Below are positions 9,600 to 17,785 of a DNA stretch of 62,091 bases, piece by piece. Position numbers and translations under genes: made by a program. Position 1 is the stretch's first letter, and each line of letters opens with the position of its first letter. The notes under the pieces are model-generated. The model was not told the DNA's origin. It did not search any database and saw nothing but the letters and a program-made list of their open reading frames with translations. Source of the DNA: Terriglobia bacterium (GTDB lineage: Bacteria > Acidobacteriota > Terriglobia > Terriglobales > Acidobacteriaceae); assembly GCA_021324365.1 (NCBI GenBank), contig JAJPJE010000016.1, forward strand, positions 1-62,091, written 5' to 3'.

Positions 9600-9620
9600 G
9601 CCACGACTTGTAGTCGTGGC
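9600..9620. repeat. Short perfect palindrome in intergenic DNA
   Basis: GCCACGAC (9600-9607) and GTCGTGGC (9613-9620) flank a 5-nt loop. No T-run follows on either strand, so it is more like a dispersed REP-type element than a terminator. Confidence 0.7.
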
Positions 9621-9727
9621 AACTGCCATTTCGAATGGATTCTAAACACCGGAAAGGGACTGACGGCACCTGTATCCACAGCAGCTAGCCACTTCGGCAA
9701 TGCGGGTTTCAGTGGCGTGCTGGAGTC

Positions 9728-9856
9728 TTGACGCACGTACTCCCGGTAATCGTTGTGATTACCGTGTCAGCGAGACTGCTAGGAGCTGCATTTCGTCGCC
9801 TTCATCAACGGCAGGTTATGGGAGAAATGATCGCCGGAATCCTGCTGGGCCTACTC
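9728..9856 (+). pseudogene. N-terminal fragment of a cation:proton antiporter (KefB/CPA2 type)
   Basis: From a TTG at 9728 the frame reads THVLPVIVVITVSARLLGAA and then FRRLHQRQVMGEMIAGILLG. This matches the first transmembrane helix and the conserved GEMIAGILLGP entry of CPA2 antiporters. After ILLG the frame leaves the family: a +1 shift gives GPTL for a few residues. No further antiporter sequence follows before the convergent gene at 9960. A full antiporter is about 400 residues or more, so this is a remnant of about 43. The rest of 9326-9959 holds only a palindrome and no gene that I can support. Confidence 0.6.
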
Positions 9857-9959
9857 TGGCGACAACCTCGTTTTGCACGTCGTCACTCCACGTCGGGAAC
9901 TCGCGCAAGTGCATGGACAAGGATACGCCGGATAGCGGAGATGCTTCGCAACGGCAGCA

Positions 9960-10685
9960 TTACTTGAAGAGAAAGATTAGACCCGCAGCCAGCAAAGTTG
10001 CCTCGATGATCCCCACGAAGATCTTCTCGGGCAAGCGATCCACAATGCGTTTGCCGAGAAAGGATCCCGCGATCATCAACGGACCAAGCAACAGCCCAAC
10101 TACAAGAGCATGCCAGGTAAGAATTGCTGCGCCTCGATAGGCGATCAGCTTGGTCACATGCATAACTACGGTGGCTAACGCTTCGGTTCCGATGTATGCG
10201 CCTTTTACCAGCCCATATGCCAGGAAGAAGGGCGCCATCAGCGGTCCAACGCTACCGAGGAGTGCCGACAGGAAACTGGCGCCGGCACCGATCGCGGCAA
10301 ACGCAGGCAGTGGTGGGCGCCACTGTGCTTGCGGCCGCAGGTGACGCCAGATCACGATGAGGATCAGAAATATCCCGAGAACGCGCGTGAGCGTAGCCAA
10401 TGGAGCTTTTGCGAACAGCAGCCCGCCGATCAGCGCTGTCGGCACTCCGCCGAGCGCGAACCACGCAACCACCCGCCCGTTCAGTTCTGCGCGGTTGAAC
10501 CAGACACGGCTAGAGTTTCCGACCAGTTGCGCTACCGTGAGGATGGGAATGGCTTCGCGAACACCGAAGCTCCAAACGAGGACCGGAAGCAGTACGGCCG
10601 CACCGCCGAATCCCGCAACCGCAGCCAGAGTGGCGGCAATGAAGGCGACGAGGAGAAGGACTAGAATGTGGAGGGCGTCAAGCAC
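9960..10685 (-). CDS. TauE/SafE (TSUP) family membrane transporter
   Basis: About 241 residues with eight or so hydrophobic segments. It shows the two TSUP repeats: GFGGAAVLLPVL in the first half, and GASFLSALLGSVGPLMAPFFL in the second. Members move small anions such as sulfite, sulfoacetate or organosulfonates across the inner membrane; the substrate cannot be read from sequence. I placed the start at a GTG (10685) because the longer reading frame runs into a repeat element at 10739-10807 and adds non-membrane residues not seen in the family. There is no clear ribosome-binding site. A second, unrelated-looking TSUP protein lies at 14769-15527. Confidence 0.75.
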   Translation of the reverse strand: MLDALHILVLLLVAFIAATLAAVAGFGGAAVLLPVLVWSFGVREAIPILTVAQLVGNSSRVWFNRAELNGRVVAWFALGGVPTALIGGLLFAKAPLATLTRVLGIFLILIVIWRHLRPQAQWRPPLPAFAAIGAGASFLSALLGSVGPLMAPFFLAYGLVKGAYIGTEALATVVMHVTKLIAYRGAAILTWHALVVGLLLGPLMIAGSFLGKRIVDRLPEKIFVGIIEATLLAAGLIFLFK

Positions 10686-10738
10686 GGAAGAATAATAGTG
10701 GTCGCTTTGACATGGAATGAGTCGCTCGATCCAAGCTT

Positions 10739-10807
10739 GCGCGGACAAGAATGTCCGCGCCACACATGCAAAATCGGGTAACCCGCTTCTGTGCAGAATA
10801 CCCGATT
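10739..10807. repeat. Composite palindromic element between ssb and the TSUP gene
   Basis: Two adjacent inverted repeats are visible. GCGCGGACA (10739-10747) pairs with TGTCCGCGC (10752-10760) around 4 nt. AATCGGGTA (10772-10780) pairs with TACCCGATT (10799-10807) around 18 nt. The block looks like a dispersed acidobacterial intergenic element and may also stop ssb transcription. Confidence 0.65.
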
Positions 10808-10833
10808 GTTATCTAGGCCGATTCTCCGATTAC

Positions 10834-11304
10834 TTAGAATGGAATGTCGTCGTCGGTGATTCCTGTCCCGCCCATGTCGTCGTTCGCGGGTGCCGCTGCC
10901 GAACGAGTTCGCGCCGGAGCGGCTGTCTCCTCGAAGTGTCCGCCGCCTCCGCCTTGTCCCTGCCCTTGGCCGCCGCCGAGTAGAACCAGGTCGTTGACCA
11001 TGATCTCGGTACGATACTTTTTCTGGCCGGTTTCCTTGTCGTCCCACGAACTGGTGCGCAAGCTTCCCTCGATATAGCAGGTGCGACCCTTCTTCAGATA
11101 CTCGCCGACGATCTCTGCCGTGCGCGCGAAGGCAACCAGGTTGTGCCATTCGGTACGATCCTGCCAGTTGCCGTCTTTGTCTTTAAAGCGCTCGTTCGTG
11201 GCGAGGGTGAATTTTGCGACCGCGGTACCTTGCGGCGTGTAGCGCATCTCGGGATCTTTGCCCAAGTTGCCAATCAAGATTACTTTGTTAACGCTCTTTG
11301 CCAT
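10834..11304 (-). CDS. ssb: Single-stranded DNA-binding protein
   Basis: A 156-residue SSB. The OB fold starts [20 protein letters not shown] and includes [22 protein letters not shown] Gly/Gln-rich linker follows, and the acidic tip ends in DDDIPF, the docking tail that recruits replication and repair partners. I chose the ATG at 11304 (GGAG six bases upstream, MAKSVNK) over the longer frame that begins at 11340, because the family starts there. No rpsF or rpsR neighbours are present, so this is a stand-alone ssb. Confidence 0.95.
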   Translation of the reverse strand: MAKSVNKVILIGNLGKDPEMRYTPQGTAVAKFTLATNERFKDKDGNWQDRTEWHNLVAFARTAEIVGEYLKKGRTCYIEGSLRTSSWDDKETGQKKYRTEIMVNDLVLLGGGQGQGQGGGGGHFEETAAPARTRSAAAPANDDMGGTGITDDDIPF

Positions 11305-11580
11305 GAAAACTCCAGCGGAGGAAGAACGGTCCGATGCCAATTGGTCGATTCGTGTCGCGTCCGATAGCTCGTGTCACGAAGCCTTGACCTTAGAAAATTC
11401 TGAAGCAATACGCAATCGGCGCGAAACGTGGTCCTTCCATGATTAGGAATGCCAGCTAAGTATAAGCGTACCGACGGTTTGCTCACCAGCGCCAAATACC
11501 TTCTAATTTCACCCATCTCGCAACGCAAATTCACTATTCAGACGAACCATCGCTAGAATGGCGGGATCGGAGCGCGGCGA

Positions 11581-13158
11581 GTGTCCTGGATTCGCTGGTT
11601 ATTCGATTGGAAGTACGGCGCTACGGATCGGTTGATTCCGCGCTGGACTTTCCTGCGGGCGCTTGGGCTGATCTACTTTTCGGCTTTCTATTCGCTTGCG
11701 TTCCAGATCAAAGGCCTGATCGGCCCCGACGGCATCCTGCCTGCGAATGCCTATCTCGCTGCCATAGCACGATCGATCGGGATTCAAAGATTCTGGTTTG
11801 CTCCCACGCTGCTGTGGATTTCGAGTGGACCTCACATGATGGTCGCGCTGTGGGCCATGGGTATGGTCGCCTCGATACTGCTGATCTTCAATCTTTGGCC
11901 GCGCGGAATGCTGATCGTTTGCTTCGTCTGCTTTCTCTCGTTCGTCAGCGCGGCGCAGGATTTTTCCGGATACCAGTCCGACGGAATGCTCCTCGAAGCC
12001 GGATTCATCTCTATTTTTTTTGCGCCATCTGGGTTTCGCCCTCGATGGGGAGAACATTCTCCGCCTTCGTGCGCAAGCCTGTTCCTGCTTCAGTGGGAAT
12101 GGTTTCGCATCTACTTCGAGTCAGGCTTGGTAAAGCTGGTCAGCGGCGATCCGGAATGGCGACACCTGACTGCTATGGACGACTATTACCAGAACAATCC
12201 ACTTCCAACATGGGTGGGCTGGTACATCCAAAAGCTTCCGCACTGGTTCCACTGGTCCACTGCGTTGGGAACGCTCGTCATGGAACTCGGACTTGTGTGG
12301 ATGATGTTCCTTCCGCGCCGATTTCGAATCATGTGTTTCTTCCTGGTAACGCTGTGGCAGGCGGGTGTGATTCTCAGCGCGAACTACACATTTCTGAATT
12401 ACCTCGTGTTGTCACTGGGTTTCTTGCTTTTAGATGATAAGTTTCTGGTCCCATTCCTTAGCGGCAGATTTCAGCCGAAACCGGTCGCTACGCCTGCCCC
12501 TTCTGAACCGGCTGCGACCTCATTTGCAGGTGTGAGAAAACCTGTCCACACTTTTGCTATTGCCGTTACAACCGTGATTTTGTCATGGCTTTTCTACGCA
12601 ACGATGGTCGAACTCGTTCGCATTCCTTGGCCTGGCATACCGCTGCCTGGTGCTCCGGTCACGGCCCTGGAACCTTTCCGTGTTGCAAACTCGTATGGGC
12701 TTTTCGCAGTGATGACCCGCGGCCAATATGAGATCCAGTTTCAAGGGTCTGATGATGGCCAGAACTGGGTGCCGTATCCATTCCGATACAAGCCGCAGGC
12801 TTTAAACGAAGCACCGGGAATTTATGCGCCGTACCAGCCCCGGTTTGACTGGAATCTGTGGTTCGCCTCGCTCGGTTGGTGGCGGGACAACATGTTCGTT
12901 GTAAGTACCGAGGAACGGTTGCTAAACAACAGCCGCGAGGTTCTCAATCTGTTTCGACGTAATCCGTTTCCGAATGCTCCTCCAAAAGTGATACGCGCGG
13001 TACTGTGGCAGTACTGGTTCACCTCGCTCGCGGAGAGACGTGCAACCGGCGACTGGTGGAAGCGCAAATATCTGGGAACCTATGCACCCACACTTACACA
13101 GCAAAATGGGCGACTAATAGTACTCGAGTGGCCGACCGTCCCGGAACAGCGACAATGA
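11581..13158 (+). CDS. Lipase maturation factor (LMF1)-family membrane protein
   Basis: A 525-residue multi-pass membrane protein with about seven hydrophobic segments in the first 330 residues and a soluble C-terminal part. Family landmarks are the N-terminal YGATDRLIPRW, the SGLVKLVSGDPEWRHLTAM block with YYQNNPLPTW, and the C-terminal FQGSDDGQNWVPYPFRYKP and YEIQFQ strands. Eukaryotic LMF1 helps lipases fold in the ER. The bacterial homologues are uncharacterised and no lipase gene is adjacent. The start is a GTG at 11581. The stop overlaps the next gene's start by 4 bp (ATGA), so the two are likely translated together. Confidence 0.85.
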   Translation: MSWIRWLFDWKYGATDRLIPRWTFLRALGLIYFSAFYSLAFQIKGLIGPDGILPANAYLAAIARSIGIQRFWFAPTLLWISSGPHMMVALWAMGMVASILLIFNLWPRGMLIVCFVCFLSFVSAAQDFSGYQSDGMLLEAGFISIFFAPSGFRPRWGEHSPPSCASLFLLQWEWFRIYFESGLVKLVSGDPEWRHLTAMDDYYQNNPLPTWVGWYIQKLPHWFHWSTALGTLVMELGLVWMMFLPRRFRIMCFFLVTLWQAGVILSANYTFLNYLVLSLGFLLLDDKFLVPFLSGRFQPKPVATPAPSEPAATSFAGVRKPVHTFAIAVTTVILSWLFYATMVELVRIPWPGIPLPGAPVTALEPFRVANSYGLFAVMTRGQYEIQFQGSDDGQNWVPYPFRYKPQALNEAPGIYAPYQPRFDWNLWFASLGWWRDNMFVVSTEERLLNNSREVLNLFRRNPFPNAPPKVIRAVLWQYWFTSLAERRATGDWWKRKYLGTYAPTLTQQNGRLIVLEWPTVPEQRQ

Positions 13159-14573
13159 AGGGTACTGCAAATGTAATTGGCGCGGGGCCGAATGGCCTCG
13201 CTGCCGGCATCGTTTTGGCGCAGGCTGGATTCAAAGTAGAGGTCTTCGAGGCCGAGCCTCAGCCCGGGGGTGCCGCGAGAACGCTGCCGCTCACGATGCC
13301 GGGATTTCTTCACGATTTCGGTTCTGCCGTTTATCCAATGGCAGTCGGCTCACCGTTCTTCACCTCACTTCATTTATCAGAGTACGGGCTGCAGTGGATC
13401 CATCCCGGTGCGCCGCTAGCGCACCCGCTCGATGACGGCACGGCGGTGATCCTGGAACGAAGCGTCGACGCAACCGCAGCAAACCTCGGCCAGGACGGAA
13501 GAGCCTGGCGAAAATTGTTTGCACCGCTCGCGGATCACTGGTTTGAGATGGCGCCGGATCTGCTGAGCCCGGTTACGCGCATTCCGAGTCACCCATGGCT
13601 GATGGCGAAAATGGGCCTTCGTGGGTTCCCGCCGGCCACATGGGTGGCGAAGGGCTGTTTCCGGGGCGAACGGGCCAAGGCGCTCTTCGCTGGATTGGCG
13701 GCGCATTCGTTTCTTAGCCTTGATGAGCCTTTGAGCGCAGCCTTCGGCCTGATACTCGGTGCGACAGCTCATGCGGTCGGCTGGCCGATTCCGCGCGGTG
13801 GCGCGCAGTGCATTACGAATTCTCTTTGCGCGCACTTGGAAAAGCTTGGGGGGAAGATCACAACGGCGACCCGGGTTGCGCGTCTTGCTGACCTCCCGAA
13901 AGCTGATCTCAACATATGCGATATAACGCCGCGACAACTGCTGCGGCTAGCATCCGAACGTCTCAGCGAGCGATACCGCCGCCAGTTGCGGCGATGGCGA
14001 TACGGCCCGGGCGCATTCAAGGTCGATTTTGCGCTGAGTGAGCCCATTCCGTGGAGAGCGAGCGACTGCTGGCGCGCCGCTACCGTTCATCTAGGCGGAA
14101 CATTGGAAGAGATCTCAGCGTCCGAAAAGACCGTGTGGAACGGTCAACCCGCGGAGCGTCCCTTTGTGTTGCTGGCACAGCCATCACTATTTGATGAGAC
14201 CCGCGCGCCGGCGGGCCGCCATACTGCGTGGGCCTACTGTCACGTGCCAAATGGCTCCACGTTCGACATGCTGCCGCGGCTGGAAGCCCAGATAGAGCGA
14301 TTTGCCCCTGGCTTCCGCGATTGTGTTCTTGCAAGGCACGTGCTCTCTCCAGCAGGGCTGGAATCAATGGATAGAAATCTCGTGGGGGGTGACATTAACG
14401 GAGGTGCCGCGGATTTGTGGCAGTTCCTTGCTCGCCCGACTTTCCGGCATTACGCGACCTCTGCACCCGACATTTTCCTCTGCTCGGCATCGACTCCGCC
14501 CGGAGGGGGCGTCCATGGAATGTGCGGTTTTAATGCTGCGATGTGCGGTTTGAAGTCGATAAGGCGAAGATGA
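13155..14573 (+). CDS. Phytoene-dehydrogenase-like FAD-dependent oxidoreductase
   Basis: A 472-residue flavoprotein of the phytoene desaturase/amine-oxidase-like superfamily. The N-terminal Rossmann motif is GAGPNGLAAGIVLAQAG, followed by an acidic residue at the end of the second strand (VEVFEAE), then GGAARTL and the PGFLHDFGSAVYP block typical of this clade. The C-terminus has the FAD-contact region FLCSASTPPGGGVHGMCGFNAA. It begins at the ATG that overlaps the stop of the LMF-like gene by 4 bp, so the pair forms a unit. No carotenoid or isoprenoid genes are nearby. The substrate is unknown. Confidence 0.85.
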   Translation: MKGTANVIGAGPNGLAAGIVLAQAGFKVEVFEAEPQPGGAARTLPLTMPGFLHDFGSAVYPMAVGSPFFTSLHLSEYGLQWIHPGAPLAHPLDDGTAVILERSVDATAANLGQDGRAWRKLFAPLADHWFEMAPDLLSPVTRIPSHPWLMAKMGLRGFPPATWVAKGCFRGERAKALFAGLAAHSFLSLDEPLSAAFGLILGATAHAVGWPIPRGGAQCITNSLCAHLEKLGGKITTATRVARLADLPKADLNICDITPRQLLRLASERLSERYRRQLRRWRYGPGAFKVDFALSEPIPWRASDCWRAATVHLGGTLEEISASEKTVWNGQPAERPFVLLAQPSLFDETRAPAGRHTAWAYCHVPNGSTFDMLPRLEAQIERFAPGFRDCVLARHVLSPAGLESMDRNLVGGDINGGAADLWQFLARPTFRHYATSAPDIFLCSASTPPGGGVHGMCGFNAAMCGLKSIRRR

Positions 14574-14768
14574 ACACGGGTTCGAGGGGGAGCGCAAAGC
14601 TCGTAAGGCTCGGTTTGCAATCGTCAGCATGCGAACCGAGGCACGTTGCTCAAATCGAGGACTCTTGCGAGTTCACAAGCATCGAGCAGTAGCGAAGGTG
14701 TCCCGAGGGGCGAGAGTGCGGTATATCCGTGCCGAATCCGGTTTGTCATTTATTCTTCTACCCGGCGC

Positions 14769-15527
14769 ATGCACTGGACTCACCCATTTCTTCTGTTTGC
14801 TGCCGCTATGGTGGCTGGCGGCTTGAACGCTGTCGCCGGAGGCGGTAGCTTCCTGACCTTCCCGTCTCTGATCTTTACCGGTGTCCCGCCGATCCCCGCG
14901 AACGCGACCAACACCGTCGCACTGTGGCCCGGAGCCGTAGCCAGTATTTTCGGATTCCGGCAGCAGTATCGCGGGGTCGAAACGAAGTTGCTTGCCGAAT
15001 TTATCGTGGTCAGCTTTATCGGAGGTTTCACTGGTGCGCAGCTCCTACTTCATACGCCCCAACACACGTTCTCCAAGATGATTCCATGGCTTATGCTCGG
15101 GGCCACCGTCATCTTCACCTTCGGGCGCAAGATAATCCGCGCCATCCGCGGCGAGGAAGGGCACCACATGAGCCGTCCGCTGGCGCTGCTTCTGCAGTTG
15201 ATGGTGTCCACCTATGGTGGCTTCTTTGGGGCGGGGATGGGGATCCTGATGCTGGCGATCCTGACCATCATGGGCTACGAGCACATCCATCGCATGAACG
15301 CCCTCACCAGTATTTTCGCGACTGCCGTCAATGGAGTGGCTCTGATTACATTCATAGTGGCTCGGATCGTGTGGTGGCCGCAGGCCATGCTCATGCTGGT
15401 TGGTTCGGTGATCGGCGGCTATTGGGCCGCACATTATTCGCAGAAGGTTGATCCGAAATATGTGCGGGCGTTCGTGATCTTTGTCGGTTGTACGATGACG
15501 ACCTACTTTTTCTGGAAGTATTTCTGA
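14769..15527 (+). CDS. TauE/SafE (TSUP) family membrane transporter
   Basis: A 252-residue polytopic protein. It has the first TSUP repeat GGLNAVAGGGSFLTFPSL plus GVPPIPANATNTVALWPG, and the second repeat GGFFGAGMGILMLAILTIMG with HRMNALTSIFATAVNG. These repeats are much closer to the canonical family than those of the TSUP protein at 9960-10685. Export of a small sulfur anion or organic acid is the family role; the actual substrate is unknown. I start at the ATG at 14769, because the upstream in-frame codons give a non-membrane sequence lacking family resemblance. Confidence 0.85.
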   Translation: MHWTHPFLLFAAAMVAGGLNAVAGGGSFLTFPSLIFTGVPPIPANATNTVALWPGAVASIFGFRQQYRGVETKLLAEFIVVSFIGGFTGAQLLLHTPQHTFSKMIPWLMLGATVIFTFGRKIIRAIRGEEGHHMSRPLALLLQLMVSTYGGFFGAGMGILMLAILTIMGYEHIHRMNALTSIFATAVNGVALITFIVARIVWWPQAMLMLVGSVIGGYWAAHYSQKVDPKYVRAFVIFVGCTMTTYFFWKYF

Positions 15528-15913
15528 GCAAGTGGCTGCCGGTTTTCGGCTATGCGGCGAAAAAGCGCCTGGCAATTACGATAGCGACTAGCCAGCAATT
15601 CGGTTAGGCGAATTTGCAGGACTCCGCCGGTCGACGAATCCAAACGGCTAAATGCCAATCGGTAGCAACTCGCGTCGCCGAGAACTAATAGCCGAAAGCC
15701 GAAAGCTTCCTGCTAAGTATCTGAATTATCAACAAATTTGAACATCGCCCAACCGCTTTTGAGCCCCATTAGACCGCAAAATTGCGCCGTTCACTACATT
15801 CAAGTCCTTTAATTGGACAAATAGGTCAACAATGCGTATCGTTGCCGTGGTTATAAGAGGATGGCAGCACGGGATATCCCTATCATCGGCAGTCCTGAAG
15901 GAAAGGTGAAGCA
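15528..15913. other. Intergenic region upstream of the Fe-S activase system
   Basis: About 390 bp without a supportable gene. The right half is more AT-rich and presumably holds the promoter for the following genes. TTGGAC around 15817 and a loose TTGGAC/GGTCAA dyad are present, but I cannot identify a promoter or operator with confidence. The start of the next gene is preceded by GAAAGG. Confidence 0.5.
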
Positions 15914-17686
15914 ATGAGCACTTCCACTCATCCGGCTACCAATGGCGGACTGGTGCAAATCTCCTCGCTGGAAGACATGATTCGCCAGCGTGTTGCGGAA
16001 GAACGGACCCGGCTGGAGAAAGAAGCCGGTATTCATCGTAAAGAACTTCATCACTTCCACAAGCCGATTGAGCGCGCATTTACCGCTGATCAGCGCCACA
16101 AAACCACTCTCCTGTTCGGAGGACTGACCTGGAAGCACGAGAAGCTGGTCCACGGCGCGCTGGAAGGGTTGGGGTACAAGGTGGAGGTGGTTCCAACACC
16201 GAACGTCGCCGCGTTCCAGTTAGGCAAGGAATACGGCAACAACGGCCAATGTAATCCGACTTATTTCACCGTCGGCAACCTGGTCCAGTATCTGCAAAAG
16301 CTGGAAGAGTCGGGCATCAAGCGGGAAGACCTGATTAACAACTACATCTTCCTGACGGCTGGCGCATGCGGTCCCTGCCGATTCGGCATGTACGAAGCTG
16401 AGTACCGGTTAGCTCTTCGCAACGCCGGCTATGACGGCTTCCGCGTGATGCTTTTCCAGCAATCGGGCGGCTTGGATCAGTCCGACGCCGAAGCCGGGCT
16501 GGAAATGAACCTCGACTTCTTCCTGAACCTGCTGAATTCGTTAAACATGGGCGACATCATCAACGAGGTCAGCTATCAGGTGCGGCCTTTCGAAGTTAAT
16601 GCCGGCGAAACGGATGCGATTCTGGATGAAGCTGTCGATTACATGCACGAGGTGCTGAAGAAGAAATCGCCATGGTCGATCGAGCAGAAGCTCGGCAAGT
16701 CGGCCAGCAAGATCCCAATGAAGGGAACGGTCGAGTACCTCGGCAAGTTCCTGAATCAGCTGCTGTCAGACGACTACATGGTCGCTCTCAACCACGTTCG
16801 AGACCGCTTCAACACCGTGAAGGTCGATCACTTCCGTGTGAAGCCGATCGTGAAGATCACCGGTGAATTCTGGGCGCAGACCACCGAAGGTGACGGCAAC
16901 TTCAACATGTTCGGGTTCCTGCAGCGCGAAGGCGCACAGATCATCGTGGAGCCCATTGGCACCTGGATTATGTACATGATCCACCAGGTGGTCCAGAAGA
17001 TTCGCGACGAGAGGGGACTAGAAGAAGGCGCGGTGATGCCGCCGAAGTGGCGTATCGATAAGCAGGCCAAGATCGAGTGGAACTACCGCAATAAGCTGCT
17101 GAAATTGAAGGCTGCGGAAGTTATCTTCGCCCGCGAATATCACCGCATTGTTGATGCTCTAGGCGGCACTGCCCACAAGCTGGTTAACCAGTACGAGCTG
17201 CAGCGGCTCGGACATCCTTACTACAACTCGCGGGCGGGCGGTGGCGAGGGTCACCTGGAAGTTGCGAAGAACATCTACTACACCAACAAAGAGATGGCGC
17301 ACATGGTGCTGTCGCTGAAACCCTTCGGCTGCATGCCTTCCACGCAGTCGGACGGCGCGCAGTCAGCCGTGGTGGCGCACTATAAGGACATGATTTTCCT
17401 GCCGATCGAAACGTCCGGCGAAGGCGAAATCAACGCGCATAGCCGCGTGCAGATGGCACTGGGCGAGGCGAAGGCCAAGGCTAAGCTGGAGTTCAAGGAC
17501 GTGATGGAGAAGATCGGCACGCCTTTGGAAGATCTGAAGGCTTATGTCGAGCAGCATCCCGAAATGTCGACCGCGCTCTACCACGTGCCCAAGTACAAGG
17601 GCGTCGTGGGAACCGCCGCGAATTACGCGATCCACGTGGCGGAAAAGATGGGCGTGCAAGTGCCGTACCACCAAGAGACGCACTAA
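15914..17686 (+). CDS. 2-hydroxyacyl-CoA dehydratase/activase-related Fe-S protein (COG3581-like)
   Basis: A 590-residue protein resembling the subunit that accompanies BcrA/BadF/HgdC-type ATPases and is often annotated as CoA-substrate-specific enzyme activase or 2-hydroxyglutaryl-CoA dehydratase related. Conserved blocks are FGGLTWKHEKLVHGALEGLG (69-88), a cysteine in NNGQCNPTYF (C113), GACGPCRFGMYEAEYRLALR with C152 and C155, and KPFGCMPSTQSDGAQ with C473. These four cysteines are the likely Fe-S ligands; this is inference. The first 50 residues are charged and helical. It is followed, across a 99-bp gap with a hairpin, by its ATPase partner. The substrate is unknown. No acyl-CoA dehydratase alpha/beta pair, CoA transferase or benzoate genes are adjacent. 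Confidence 0.85.
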   Translation: MSTSTHPATNGGLVQISSLEDMIRQRVAEERTRLEKEAGIHRKELHHFHKPIERAFTADQRHKTTLLFGGLTWKHEKLVHGALEGLGYKVEVVPTPNVAAFQLGKEYGNNGQCNPTYFTVGNLVQYLQKLEESGIKREDLINNYIFLTAGACGPCRFGMYEAEYRLALRNAGYDGFRVMLFQQSGGLDQSDAEAGLEMNLDFFLNLLNSLNMGDIINEVSYQVRPFEVNAGETDAILDEAVDYMHEVLKKKSPWSIEQKLGKSASKIPMKGTVEYLGKFLNQLLSDDYMVALNHVRDRFNTVKVDHFRVKPIVKITGEFWAQTTEGDGNFNMFGFLQREGAQIIVEPIGTWIMYMIHQVVQKIRDERGLEEGAVMPPKWRIDKQAKIEWNYRNKLLKLKAAEVIFAREYHRIVDALGGTAHKLVNQYELQRLGHPYYNSRAGGGEGHLEVAKNIYYTNKEMAHMVLSLKPFGCMPSTQSDGAQSAVVAHYKDMIFLPIETSGEGEINAHSRVQMALGEAKAKAKLEFKDVMEKIGTPLEDLKAYVEQHPEMSTALYHVPKYKGVVGTAANYAIHVAEKMGVQVPYHQETH

Positions 17687-17694
17687 AAACCGAT

Positions 17695-17760
17695 CACAGA
17701 GGACACCAAGACTCACAAAGGGAACAGAGAGCCACTTTGTGAACCTTGGTGACCTTAGTG
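17695..17760. repeat. Long imperfect hairpin between the two activase-system genes
   Basis: Arms 17695-17720 and 17735-17760 are 26 nt each with about five mismatches. The core is CACCAAGACTCACAAAG against CTTTGTGAACCTTGGTG around a 14-nt loop. It resembles the dispersed AACCACAGAG-type repeats found in many genomes; a related copy is at 26786-26937. Confidence 0.75.
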
Positions 17761-17785
17761 GTTGAAGGTTTTTCTAGGGAGCGAA

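Noticed and set aside
9500-9736. A 78-codon minus-strand frame between the SDR gene and the antiporter fragment
   Set aside because: It spans a perfect palindrome and overlaps the antiporter remnant. No motif or ribosome-binding site supports it.
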